64,000 nt of DNA from Hydrangea macrophylla (GCA_033977485.1 CM066983.1:107041580-107105579); one strand, 5' to 3'; positions 25,097 through 35,770 are shown, numbered from the stretch's first letter. Made by a program: numbers and translations. Notes: generated by a model not told the origin, from the sequence alone.

Positions 25097-25924
25097 AGAG
25101 CATCTTTAATGTAAATGTTATTTTTTTTTATGTTAAATTTACACTTTGGCATTATTATAGTGATAAAATAGTAGTATATTTTAGCATATGTGTTCCAATA
25201 ATATATGTTAAATGAAATATTATTTCTTTCTTTATATTAGAAAAAGTTAATATATTGTTTTGTTGGCTTGTCAAATTATAGCATGACCTTTCAAAAACAC
25301 ATCTCCAATGGTGTGCCAAATTATAGCAATGACAAATGTCATGTCAATTTGGCACAAGATATAACATTGCTATAATTTGGTATGAGCTTTGACATGCCAT
25401 TAAAAAGAAATTTTTCAAGATCATGATATAATTTAACAATAACATGAAATATAGCATGCTCATTCGAAATGATCTAATATACAGAAATAGATGTTCATAC
25501 ATGGTGTACCTAAGGAGCCGGCCATGTGTTGGCCGGCCAAGAGAAAGTCGGTCTTCGATCTCATGCCATCAAAATAGATTCCTGCAAATGCTAAGGATTG
25601 CATATGTGGCAAAGCAAAATAGTTATGTGTGTGTGTATATGTGGGGAGACATGAGGTGGAATTGAGAGTCGGCTTTTGCAGTTATTTGGGGGCCGGCAAT
25701 GTGTTAGCCGGTTGGTAGAGGGCCGGCTTTCTCAATGCCGGTTGTGAGAGAGCCGGTTATGCCAGTGCCGGTTGTCACGTATAATAGCGAATTTACTGAA
25801 ATGGTAAACTTAACTTTCACTATTATATACCTAAGTTAGTTACCATTTAAGCTACACCGCTGCAACAGAATTGTATCCATTTAAGCTAGTTTACCCTACA
25901 TTCTTCCCCCACTGCAGATGCTCT
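25097..25924. mobile_element. Probable non-autonomous DNA element with AGAGCATCT ends
   Basis: AGAGCATCTTTAATG at the left and (reverse) AGAGCATCTGCAGTG at the right form short inverted ends resembling plant MITEs. No convincing duplication was found. A smaller inverted block (about 25262-25405) lies inside. The right half carries the GCCGGY array. Confidence 0.45.
25517..25772. repeat. GCCGGY hexamers at exact 15-bp intervals
   Basis: Hexamers GCCGGC or GCCGGT start at 25692, 25707, 25722, 25737, 25752 and 25767, exactly 15 bp apart, with different 9-bp spacers. A second run starts at 25517, 25532 and, as GTCGGT, 25547. Confidence 0.85.
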
Positions 25925-26010
25925 AACATGTATTCCATTCCCCTTTGAAAAAAAAACATGTATTGTATTCTCTTGTGTTGAGGTCCTGAGGGGTACGAGT
26001 TATTATAAAC

Positions 26011-26443
26011 AATAATACTAGGCATACACACTTTTTGTTACGACTCTGGTGGTGCGAGCGAGCTACTGTAGGTGCATTTGTGACTGCAGTAAGTGCTGAC
26101 AGGCTACACACTATGGGAAGTTCGTCCCACATCGCCTGAGTGTGAAAAATTAATGTGCGATATATGTGTGGTTCCAAGTCTCCCTAATAAAATGCCTTTT
26201 GGGCAATGGCCCAAAAACAAAACTGTGAGGGCTTGGACTCAAAACATACAATATCTTACTAAGCGAGACTGAGTCGTAACACTTTTCTACACATTTTTTG
26301 ACACACTGTGCTTTAAATACATGTATCTTGTGCTGTTTGAAATTTTCACACTTTTCAATGCACTACTTACATAATACAAAGTACATGCATTTAAAGCTGA
26401 ATGTCAAAAAGTGTGTAGAAAAGTGTGGGTGTAGCAGTGCTCT
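26011..26443. mobile_element. MITE interrupted by a small solo LTR
   Basis: Inverted arms (ACACTTTTCTACACA...TTTAAATACATGTA and its reverse) with flanks ATTATAAAC (26002-26010) and ATTATAAAT (26444-26452), an 8/9 duplication. The left arm is split by the LTR at 26036-26281. Removing that LTR restores a symmetric hairpin. Confidence 0.75.
26036..26281 (+). mobile_element. Small solo LTR nested in a MITE, 246 bp
   Basis: Begins TGTTACGACTC and ends GAGTCGTAACA. Flanked by an exact 5-bp duplication CTTTT (26031-26035 and 26282-26286). Contains a CCCACATCG word also seen in the Cassandra LTRs of this window. Size suggests a TRIM-class element. Strand is an inference. Confidence 0.75.
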
Positions 26444-26452
26444 ATTATAAAT

Positions 26453-26909
26453 TCTAGAATGAATAGCATTATAATCGGGGCAGTTTCTGTAGTGGTGTGC
26501 GTGTTAACGCCAGCCCAACCCTAAATCCTACCAGATTAATTTGGATAATTGAAAATTTTAACTAATCGTATGCCCTAATTTATTTATTTTGGCTGATGAG
26601 TGGTGGACTCACTTGTTAACTCCCACCATCCCAAAATGTCAAGACGGACATATATTTGAATACATGACCTCTAGATAAGCATCCAAGTTACCATGCGGGT
26701 GGACCTTGTGGTGTGTAAACCCTATCCCAATTGATATCCGGTTGATATTGGGCAACGCTAACAGTGATTGGCTTGAATTGATTTTGAGTTGGACTTTGGG
26801 TTAAGACATCAAACAATCCCCGACTCCAAGCCTGAACACATACTATGTACTTGATAAATAGTATATGATGGAGTGTAGTTTTGCTCATTAGTTGCTCACC
26901 ATCTTCTCG
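26453..26909. other. Intergenic region, no gene seen
   Basis: Ordinary AT-rich sequence. No repeats with defined ends and no supported coding frame. Confidence 0.4.
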
Positions 26910-26918
26910 TATTGGTTG

Positions 26919-27147
26919 TAACAATATTAGGAGCACACTCATTCATATTCAAAAAGCATCCATACTCTGAGGTAGACCAATGAAAAGAAGAGAGATAGAG
27001 ACTGTGGGGTCCACTCATACTCTGAGATAGACCAATGAGAAGAGACTGACAGTAGACCCCGCAGTCTCTATCTCTCTTCTTATCATTGGTCCACCTCAGG
27101 GTGTAGATGCTTTTTGGGTGTGGATAGGTGTGACTTTAATATTACTC
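26919..27147. mobile_element. Mutator-type MITE (CATCCA/CCTGAGGT family)
   Basis: Ends TAACAATATTAGGAGCACAC and (reverse) GAGTAATATTAAAGTCACAC. Flanks TATTGGTTG and TATTGGCTA match 7/9. It shares AAAAAGCATCCA and ACCTCAGGGTGT words with the complex element at 56789-57378. Confidence 0.7.
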
Positions 27148-27149
27148 TA

Positions 27150-27229
27150 TTGGCTAATGCAGTAGATCTCAGTATTTTATATTATTAATTAGTTCTCATT
27201 TAATACTGGGCCCCACTGCATTAGCCAAT
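27150..27229. repeat. Short foldback, 80 bp
   Basis: ATTGGCTAATGCAGT on the left is the exact inverse of ACTGCATTAGCCAAT on the right, with CAGTATT/AATACTG inside. It abuts the preceding MITE. No duplication was found. Confidence 0.6.
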
Positions 27230-27545
27230 GAAAGAACAGGGTGAGCAAAAATGTATTTGTATATGATATGAGTATTAATGTAAACCTATATCGGACTAGG
27301 TTTGTTGGGCTCAAGCTTAAACACACAATACTTCGGATTGAACCTAAACACTCAGAGACTGTTTGTCATTGCTTATTAGTTCACCAAAACTGCTTATTAA
27401 TATGTTTATTTCATCAAAATTATAAGCAAATTTGGTCCAAAAAACAGTTCAGCTATTGGAGGGGTGGGGGGAGGGGCAATTCCATACAAACAGGCTCTTA
27501 AACAGACCAAAAACTGAGCTCAACTCACTCGTTGAGGCGGCGTAG

Positions 27546-27645
27546 TTTTTTTTTTTTGGTAACTGTTGGTGTTTGGGCCAGCTTGCGCACACCTCGACTA
27601 ATCCTGCGAGGTCAGGGCATCCGAATAAATCACCTGTGACCACCC
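27546..27645 (-). mobile_element. SINE 3' fragment
   Basis: On the minus strand it reads ...GGATTAGTCGAGGTGTGCGC, then AAGCTGGCCC, ending in an A12 tract (27546-27557). This resembles the 3' end of the widespread plant Au-type SINE. The tRNA-like head was not recognised, so it is probably truncated. Confidence 0.55.
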
Positions 27646-27659
27646 CTCGAGAACTCCTA

Positions 27660-29286
27660 CTATTTTATTTTATTTTTCCCAAACCATAGTAGCAAGAATA
27701 TTTTTGCTGTATTGGGTGAAAGATCATGGGGTAGTTGAGTGAATATCATGGGGTGAATTAATTAAATAAAAAATAATAATTTCTTCATAAATTGTATTGT
27801 AGCTAAAAGAGCTTGGCCCGAAGCTTGCTGAGCACATTGGGCTGTAATGGGCCTACTACATCACATAACGATTGGGCTGGGTCGGGCTATGGCAAAAATG
27901 GGCTGATTACGATGGAACTAAAGCCTTGTGAATCTTCATGATGTTTAAATTTAAAACTTACATTATACCAATTGCTGATAAAGTGATAATGTCTGTGATA
28001 GAATTTTCTAAAAAAGCATGTTAGGGTCTAAACGTGTTTTTGAAATTCACTTAAAGTCTCCAAAAATACATTTTGACTGAAGCACGTCTAGGGGTGTTTT
28101 CTCAAAGCTTCTAATCGTGATAAACACGTTCGGATCGATCAGGTGGCAAGAAATACCTGGTAATTTACAGTGGTGCATTCTTTTGAATTTTCTTAGTGGA
28201 CTTTTCTGAATTTATTTTTTTTTTTTTTAATTTATTATTATTTTTTTTTTTATTCCTATATGGATATGGAAGTTTCTCAGCTCTGTCCTGATGGAAGGAA
28301 ATGACAAAACATGATGGTCTTGCTGTGGTGGCAATGAAGAAAATGAATTAGGTATTAAGTTGGAACTGAATATTCAATGTAAGTTCATGACCTCTCAATG
28401 ATATTTTACACAATCTTTCAACAAAATGGGGTTAACATTGAACGAGACATTTTGTGTGTTTGTTTCTTTTCTTTTTCTTTTCTTTTCTTTTCTTTATATA
28501 TATATATATATATATATGTAAATTTTATTGATAGCGATCAGAATTCTTCAACCCCCTTCTCTCTTTATGTTTTGTGTCGGTACTTTACTACTGTATTACA
28601 ATGGCTTTGGCTTCTTTTTTTTTACTAGTGTGCTTTATTAATGCATGTTCTACAGAACATATAACAAAAAACTTGTATTTTAGCTTGTAAAGATAAAGTA
28701 TACTTAAAAGTTAAAACCATTGTTGCCATCTCGACGACCCCTGCCACCTCCAACGACCACCTCTACCAGTTACTATTCACGGCGAATTTCACTAGTTCAT
28801 TGGATTTATCAAATTTTCACTTTAAAATTGTAACTAAATTTCACTTAATTTGTTTAACTGAATTTTTACTTAAGTTGAAACTGAATTTCATCTAAACTAA
28901 AATTTCACTTGATATAATAAGATCACATGTCACCAACAATTTTGAGTGAAATTTCACTTGAGATCTTCCCAATCACGAAAATGAGAAAACCAAAAAACAT
29001 ACATGAAAAATCACCAATGCAATCAATGCAACCACAATAGAGGCAGCATTCAAGAGATGAAAATCAACAACAAAACAACTGAACTCCAAAATTTTCACAA
29101 ACACAAAACTTTCACAAACCACAATCTTAAGTGAAATTTCAATACTCATCTTAATAGATGTTACAATTGTTCACTTAAGTTTGCAATTTCAGTAAAGATT
29201 ATCTTTACACTTAGCAAACAACTGAAACTTCACTTAGAATTTAAAAAAATTCACTTTTAAAAATCTTATGTGAATTTTAACTTAAG
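27660..29286. other. Intergenic region, no gene seen
   Basis: T tracts at 28216-28250, TTTTC repeats at 28467-28494 and (TA)n at 28495-28517. From 28790 to 29285 AATTTCACTT-like words recur irregularly, possibly a very old tandem repeat. Confidence 0.4.
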
Positions 29287-30560
29287 TGTTAGCCTTGAAT
29301 TTCTTTAAGGAATTATTTATGTTTGTTTTTGGTGATGACAAATCTATTGATAATATCATGTTCTTAATTGCTCTATTCTAAACTATTATCAAGTCATTTT
29401 CATTGCGCTAATCTATTGAATTATGCACTCAAATGTTCTAACTTTATTTGAGTTTATGAGATAGCATATGGTGAAACCCAAGAATGATGGAGCTCAATAA
29501 GGATCAAACTAGAAGACTTGAAGATTTTTCATCCTTGGTAGAAGTCTAGGATTTATATGTAAAGCATCTTGATCATCTCTCACAAGGGCTTAAAGGTTTA
29601 AGTTGTTTCAAAAAATTCAAAAGAGTAAAACATTTTTTTTAGTGGAAAAACAGTTGATTGGAATGTTTTTCCAATTGACTGGGTGCTTCAAAGTTCAGAT
29701 GACTGATGGTGAAAACAGTCGACTGGTTTGTGTTTTGAAAACATAGCTTCTGCCTCAAAAGTTTCAGTCGACTGGACCCTTCATTAAGTCGACTGGTTTT
29801 ATGAAGCATTTCAAAACTGTTTTGAAAAAAAATAGTTGATCGGACCCTTCATTCAGTCGACTGGTTTTTGGCGCATTTCAAAACTGTTTGAGAAGCAGTT
29901 GACTGGATCGCGACCTCAGTCCACTGGATTGCGCAGAATAGCCAAACGATTAGTTTTCTGAATGGCCTTTTATTTACCATTTTTCCACTAACGGCTATAA
30001 TCTTTCCAAGCATATAAAAACATGTTTTCCTAAACCATTTAGTGAGAATCAATCTATTAGAAAACATCATTTGAATCACATAACTTGTTGACCTTTAATC
30101 ATTCACATTTGAGCCCTAGTTGTGTGAGTTAATCAATTTGCTCTTATTCTTCATTTGTAATTCTTGAGAGGGCAAATTATAGTGAGCTTTCATTTGTATT
30201 ATCCACCCTAGAGAGAGAGTTCAATTTGTAATTCAATTATTTATAAAGAGTGAGGGTTAATAACCCTTGTGTGCAAAGAAGATGTGTTCTTCTTTGGGAG
30301 AGTTGAAGACTCTTGTAACAGTTTGATCTACACCCGTGAAGTAGGTTGGATTAAAGGAATTCTCAAGAGGTGTTCTTCAGAGGTGAACGTAGGCTGCGGT
30401 GTGCGGATTACTGAACCACTTAAAAACTCAGTTTGCAAGTGTCTCTTCCCTTTTCTCTTTACAATATTGTTTGTGATTGTGTTTAATTTTGTATTAAGTT
30501 TTAAAAAGGTTATTTTTTTTCTCTAAAACCTTATTCTCCCCCTCTATGATTTCCATTTCA
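29287..30560 (+). mobile_element. LTR-like block (probable solo LTR) with palindrome array
   Basis: Starts TGTTAGCCTTGAATTTC, followed by a TTGGTGATGACAAATC phrase familiar from copia LTR starts. Ends near ...TCTCCCCCTCTATGATTTCC. Left flank TTAAG recurs at 30569-30573, so the right end may be 30568 rather than 30560. No internal domain is present. Boundaries are uncertain. Confidence 0.5.
29651..29927. repeat. Five pairs of CAGTCGACTGG palindromes
   Basis: Intact or decayed copies at 29651/29671, 29696/29716, 29765/29786, 29833/29854 and 29896/29917. In-pair spacing is 20-21 bp throughout, and pair starts are 45-69 bp apart. The word GGACCCTTCATT fills two of the pair spacers. Confidence 0.85.
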
Positions 30561-30573
30561 GGCCAATATTAAG

Positions 30574-31143
30574 ATATGTAAAATTTGCTACTAACCTACC
30601 TATCAACTGGAAATCTGTATTTAACCTACCTCATAGCTGGAAATGGCCTTGCATGGTGGTCAGTAGAGTTCGTTGCTCTGGTTGTGGCGGTGACGATTGA
30701 ATATCAATCTAGATCTAGTTCTTGTATGGTGAAGGAGATAGATCTGGATCTAGATCGACGTCGGCGACAATGGCAGTGCTTGGTGGTGATGATGGTGATG
30801 TCATTGGTGGTAGTGACCATAGTAGCATGATGTTCAGTGGTTATGGAAGATGGCAATGGCTTTAGTTGATGGTGACAGTGGTCGATTATAGTGGTAGAGA
30901 TTGGCGGTGATGATTGTGATGGCAGTGGTGTAGGTGTACCAGTGGTGCTGGTGAGAGACAGATCTTAGAGAGAGAGAGAGAGAGGGGGAGAGAGAGAGAG
31001 AAAATAAATTGATATTTTATCAAGGGCAAAGTAGGATTTAGCTCATAATCCTAGCTTTTTCTAGAAATAGGTTCTTCCTATATCTGAATCTAGAAATTAG
31101 TCCCTTTGTGTTGCTAAATACACAAATACCCCTATATTATCCC

Positions 31144-31193
<50 letters not shown>

Positions 31194-31230
31194 ATATATA
31201 TATATATCAGGATAATAATCTCTCTCTCTA
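30574..31230. other. Intergenic region with microsatellites
   Basis: GGTGATGATG-like triplet-rich stretch at 30780-30950, GA-rich tract at 30968-31001, (CT)n at about 31150-31191 running into (TA)n. No supported gene. Confidence 0.5.
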
Positions 31231-31239
31231 CAGTCTATA

Positions 31240-31542
31240 ATGGTGAAGAAATCAACAGACTCGAAACATATTGACTATGTTTTAGGCGACATGGACAAGA
31301 TGGAAAAGGTGTTCAAGAAATTTGATGCCAATGACGATGGAAAGATCTCCGTCTCAAAGCTCAAGGCCACACTCAAAGTGCTCGGCACCTAGACGTCGCC
31401 GGACGAACTCAAGCACATAATGTCATAGATCGACACCGACGGCGACGGCTACATCGATCTGAAGGAGGTCACGGAGTTTTACCCCGGAGGATCGGTCGGC
31501 GGAGACAACAGCGAGCTTCGAGAAGCGTTTGCAAAATATTGA
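31240..31542 (+). pseudogene. Calmodulin-like EF-hand gene remnant
   Basis: Reads from ATG through a first EF-hand loop (FDANDDGKISVSKL) and a second (IDTDGDGYIDLKEV), as in small plant calmodulin-like or polcalcin proteins. In-frame TAG codons at 31390-31392 and 31426-31428 break it before and just ahead of the second hand. After ELREAFAKY the frame ends at 31540-31542, so the C-terminal two EF-hands are missing. The intact Ca-ligand spacing suggests recent decay. The absence of introns fits either an intronless CML parent or a retrocopy. Confidence 0.8.
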
Positions 31543-31848
31543 TCATATTTGAAATTGTTTATAATTTCTCAGTGTTTTATATCTTATTTTTTATTGAGAA
31601 ATTGTTCATCGTTGTTCAGTTAACTGAGAAAGTTCATGTCAATAGAAAATCCATTACTGGAAATTACTCGAAAAAAAATTAGTGAAAAAACATGATAACA
31701 GTGATATTTCACAATTGTTTTTCAATTTTATATGGTAAAGTATCTATTTCTCACATCTTGATGGATAGACCTGTTATCCATTTGTGTGATTCTTGCTAGA
31801 GCTAATGATATTGTTTATGCATAATTTCCCAGTTTATTGGATTAGAAA

Positions 31849-32036
31849 TTTCACAAAGAAGTGGGAATTTCTCAGCATTTTAATCAAGAATTTCACAAAA
31901 GAGTGGGAATTAATTTCTAAGTGTTTTAATCAGCGATTTCACAAAAAAGTAGGAACTTCTCAGTTTTTAATGAGAACTTTCCCAGGATTAGGGAATTTAT
32001 CAGTATTTTAATCAGGGATTTCACAAAAAAATAAAA
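31849..32036. repeat. Minisatellite of about 42-45 bp units
   Basis: About four and a half degenerate units of the form TTTCACAAARAAGTGGGAAT, then TTTCTCAG, then TTTTAATCAGGGA. Confidence 0.75.
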
Positions 32037-32049
32037 AATAAAAAAACCC

Positions 32050-32690
32050 GTACTAAATAATTTGAATTTCAACCAAAAGATCATGGTGAGCAGATTAGGA
32101 GATCCCTTAAATTAAGGGAACATGTTCCTATTATCAGTTAATAACATTAACTTCAATTCTATATCTATATGTCCATATATAGATACACGAATATGCAGTC
32201 TTGATCTTAAGAGGGCCTTAAAAAACGAACTGTGTAAAGACTGAGAAATGCCTTCAAAAGACTGCGAAATTCTTACTATTTGGAAAACGTATTAAATAAT
32301 TTGAATTTCAACCAAAAGATCATAGTGAGCAAATTAGGGGATCCCTTGAATTAAGGGAACATAATCCCATTACCAGTTAATGACATTAACTTCAAATCTA
32401 TATCTATATGTCCATATATAGATACACGAATATACAGTACGAATCTTAAGTGGACCATAAAAAACGGACTATGTAAAGACTGAGAAATTCTCACAAAAGA
32501 CTGAGAAATTCTCACTCTTTGAAAAACGTATTAAATAATTTGAATTTCAACCAAAAGATCATGGTGAAGCTGATAAGGATATCCCTTGAATTAAGGGAAC
32601 ATAATCCCATTATCAAATTAATGACATTAACTTCAAATCTATCTATGTCCATATAGATACACGAATATATATATATATATATGTATATAT
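32050..32690. repeat. Tandem repeat, 238-bp unit, 2.7 copies
   Basis: Units start at about 32050, 32289 and 32528. Each opens TAAATAATTTGAATTTCAAC and includes TTAAGGGAACAT and ATAGATACACGAATAT. The third copy is cut off at a (TA)n microsatellite. GACTGAGAAAT words at unit ends recall the preceding minisatellite. Confidence 0.85.
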
Positions 32691-32714
32691 AACTAGCCAT
32701 GTGATTAAGGGTAG

Positions 32715-33212
32715 TGATACGCCCAAAATTATGGGCAGTTTCCTACTCAAGCTAGAAGACTAATGGAAAGTGCATCTATTTCCTAATCCAATTAGGAAAC
32801 CCCCACAATTAATGTCAATCAATCCTAATACAATTAGGAAACCTACTTGATTGGTGTCAATCTACACCAATAGGATTATATTTCCTTATCCATGTACGAG
32901 TAGGTCTCTTACATCTATAAAAGAGACCTCTCACCCCCCATTGAGGGGGCGGCCAACTCTTGAGTCTACACAGCACCTCTACAAAATTCACCATTATATG
33001 CGTACACCCGGCCGGTATTACTGGGAGTGTCGCCCCTCTTTGTTGGCTCACCAGGCCCGCCGGTGATCTGCTAGTGAACGTGCTCAGACACACCCGTGGA
33101 CGTAGGTACCTTCATTAACAGGGTCGAACCACATACAAAAAATAGTCTCTCACTCTCTCTCCCTCTCTCTTAAATTACTCTACTTTACTCTTACCAATTT
33201 TTGGCATCATCA
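32715..33212 (+). repeat. 5' LTR of the TR-GAG element
   Basis: 498 bp. Carries a TATAAAAGAGACC motif (about 32922) that could be the promoter TATA box, and CTCTCT-rich sequence near the 3' end. Confidence 0.95.
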
Positions 33213-33232
33213 GTTTGGCGCCGTCTGTGGGA
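33213..33232 (+). other. Primer binding site
   Basis: TTTGGCGCCGTCTGTGGGAA directly after the LTR. This is the form seen in TAT/TR-GAG type gypsy elements. Confidence 0.8.
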
Positions 33233-33273
33233 AACGACAATTCTTCTCATCAACAAATTCTTGACTGATCAAT

Positions 33274-34635
33274 ATGCCACCAAAGAAGGCTGCGCAACAG
33301 TCAGGCCGGGATGTTCCTTCGGCCCCGGCGTCGACTGCAGCAGTCTCGACATATGAGCAAATCACCGCAACCCTCACACAACTCTTGGAGGGCCAGCGTC
33401 AAATCCAGCAGCAGATCGAAGCCCAGCTAGCCCAGCAAAGCAATCCTTCAGTGGCCGGGAAACGACCCGGGAACATTGCGTACGGTCGAGAATCGATCTT
33501 GACCAGACAACGGACCCGAGCCAACCCGTCCCATGTTGAGGATGCCAGAGACATCAACAGTGGGCGTGCTGCCCGAGAGGAAAGGCAGGAGTATATGGCC
33601 CGGGAATCAGTCCAGGGTCACTCGGTCAAGAGCCGGGTTGTCCCTAGGCGAACGGTTACCCGGAGTCATAGCCGAGCCCGATCCCAGAGGATAGCACCCC
33701 GCCATGAAGAAACATCTTCCACCAACCCGACTAGTTCCTCAGATTCCGGTCGGGAAGAAGTGGAAGCCCGAATCAAAGACTTGCAGAAGCAGATCGACGA
33801 AGTGGCCAAAAAGCTTGGTCAAAACTGTGTTCCAAATCAAGCCAATACCGAGACAGAGTCACTGTTCTCCAGCCAGATCACGAGGTTCTCCATCCCGCGC
33901 AAATTCAAGGAGCCTCACTTAGATCCCTACGGCGGCTCGGGAAGCCCGGTCGACCACGTCCGGACTTATAAGGCTCAGATGGCCCTAGCCACCAACTCCG
34001 ATGAGCTACACTGCCTAGCCTTCCCCAGCACTTTGAAAGGCCCAGCCATGCAGTGGTTTTACTCCTTGGAGCCCCGATCGGTCCGCAGTTTCAAACAACT
34101 CAGCAAGCAGTTCATCAACCAGTTCGCCGGTATGCATGAGCGGCCAAAGCCAGACATGCAACTACTAACAGTCAGACAACGGAATAATGAGTCCCTCAAG
34201 GAGTTCACCGACCGGTTCAACCAACAGAAGCTTCAAATCCGCAATTTGAACGAGACAATCGCCATCATAGCCTTCTGCTCAGGAGTTCAACACACCAAGT
34301 GTGCCGCGTTGTTCCACAAAAACCGACCGAAAACTTTGGTTGAGCTCTCTGAGAGGGTTGGAAAATATATTGACACTGAAGAGTTTCTGAAGACCAAATA
34401 CACCGGGCAAGAAAGCAACGAGTCCTCCAGAAATAAGCGGAAGCGAGATCAGCCCGGGAATTCTGACAGTTCCTTCGGCTCACAGCAGGCAGGGCCCGGC
34501 AGCCCCGACCCGAACTCCAGTTCGCAGCGGTCTGAGTCCGGCAGTCCCGGCCCGATCTCCAGTTCACATCGGTCAGGATCAAACAGTTCCGATTTTGCCT
34601 CCAGCACAGAGAAGTCAGAAGCACAACGATCCTGA
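33274..34635 (+). CDS. TR-GAG Gag protein, 453 residues, intact
   Basis: Structural capsid-like protein of a retrotransposon, expected to assemble cytoplasmic particles and package the element RNA. The ATG is 41 bp beyond the primer site. The N-terminus (MPPKKAAQQS) is followed by a Gln-rich stretch at about residues 45-70, an Arg/Ser-rich basic region at about 80-150 and a possible coiled coil near 165-185. The retrotransposon gag domain is at about 205-340 (motif LKGPAMQWFYSLEPRSVRSF, then QLLTVRQRNNESLKEFTDRF). The C-terminus (about 385-450) is a basic patch and a Ser/Gly/Pro low-complexity tail. No CCHC zinc knuckle is present, and no pol follows. The ORF has no stop or frameshift, in keeping with the young LTRs. 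Confidence 0.9.
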   Translation: MPPKKAAQQSGRDVPSAPASTAAVSTYEQITATLTQLLEGQRQIQQQIEAQLAQQSNPSVAGKRPGNIAYGRESILTRQRTRANPSHVEDARDINSGRAAREERQEYMARESVQGHSVKSRVVPRRTVTRSHSRARSQRIAPRHEETSSTNPTSSSDSGREEVEARIKDLQKQIDEVAKKLGQNCVPNQANTETESLFSSQITRFSIPRKFKEPHLDPYGGSGSPVDHVRTYKAQMALATNSDELHCLAFPSTLKGPAMQWFYSLEPRSVRSFKQLSKQFINQFAGMHERPKPDMQLLTVRQRNNESLKEFTDRFNQQKLQIRNLNETIAIIAFCSGVQHTKCAALFHKNRPKTLVELSERVGKYIDTEEFLKTKYTGQESNESSRNKRKRDQPGNSDSSFGSQQAGPGSPDPNSSSQRSESGSPGPISSSHRSGSNSSDFASSTEKSEAQRS

Positions 34636-35770
34636 TCCGACCCCCTGTCTCCATCATTCTAAATGAGCCCGACTACAACGATACTTGCCTGATCACTACG
34701 TGAGGCTCCACCGATTGTCAGAGAGCTCATCCAAAGACCTCGGGCCTAACCCCGAGGCATCCAAAGACCTCGAGCCTAACCCCGAGGCATCCAAAGACCT
34801 CGGGCCTAACCCCGAGGCATAAAAAAAAAGACCTCGAGCTCCGAACTCAGGCACTAAAAAGACCTCGGGCTCCGAACCCAGGCATAAAAGACCTCGGGGT
34901 CACGTCCGAGGCACCGGCTTCGCTTAGGTCCAGCCGACGATGGGGGCAAACCCCCTAGGTGGCCGACGATGGCAAGCTTCAAAAGACCCTGCAACCACCA
35001 TGTTCCAGGTCGGTTACCTACAGATCATAGCCTCTTTAAGACCCTCGTCTTAGCGAAAGCTTGGGGGGCAAGATGGCGTAGTGAACTAAACAGGTAATCA
35101 CACCGGGTATCTACAGGCCTCGCGGATAACCAAGTCAAAATCTTGGACAACCCGAGCACCTACAGTACTCAGAGACATTAACTCCACTTAGGTCCAGACC
35201 GACGATAGAGGTGACTAAAATCTCTTAGGTTGGCCGACGATAGAGGAGCAAAAGGACCCTAAAGCAACGTGATTTAGGTCGGCTCCACCAACATGGTCAA
35301 GCTCTTCTCCCAACAGTCTTGACGAAGGCTGGCCGGGCGGAAGACAACCATCCTGGGGAGCTAACATAAAAAAAGGACCCTAGAGCAATACGCTTTAGGT
35401 CGGCTTGTCCAACATGGTAAAATCCTTCTACCCACAGCCTTGACGAAGGTTTATAGGCAGAAGATAACCATACTGGGAGCTAACTCAAGCAAAAAAGACT
35501 CCGAAGTAGGCCGAGTCTCAACTCTCGGTCACTTCCCGAGCATTCAAAGACTCCGAATTAGGCCGGGTCTCAACTCCCGGTCAGTTCCCGAGCACCTAAA
35601 GGTCCCGAGCTAGGCAGGGTCTCAACTCTCAGCCAGTTCCCGAGGACTCACCAGGCTCAGAAGCCCCAAGGCAGCTTCCTCAAGCACTCAAGACAATGAC
35701 AAGTGGCATCAACTAATTTCCAAACTTGCCCCGATATAGCATCTGGCCAATCTTGGAAATGGGGGGCAGC
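34636..35770 (+). other. Non-coding 3' interior of the TR-GAG element
   Basis: At 34729-34820 a 30-bp unit is repeated three times, each with the stem CCTCGGG...CCCCGAGG. Shorter variants continue to about 34915. Two related blocks (about 35260-35370 and 35385-35480) repeat TTTAGGTCGGCT and CTTGACGAAGG, and three blocks at 35495-35655 repeat GACTCCGAA..GGCCG and TTCCCGAG. The same blocks recur in the inverted relative at 39640-40040, so they are conserved family features. Confidence 0.8.

Noticed and set aside
28398..28628. Hydrophobic 76-residue ORF
   Set aside because: Driven by TTTTC and TA microsatellites.
29651..29927. CRISPR-like repeat array
   Set aside because: Plant nuclear context, palindromes of only 10-11 bp, uneven pair intervals and no cas genes.
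30269..30830. Two ORFs of 85 and 81 residues
   Set aside because: No recognisable domain. One overlaps the LTR-like block and the other is built from triplet-rich sequence.
32851..33093. Short ORFs repeated at 35907-36149
   Set aside because: They lie within the two LTRs of the TR-GAG element and carry no known domain.
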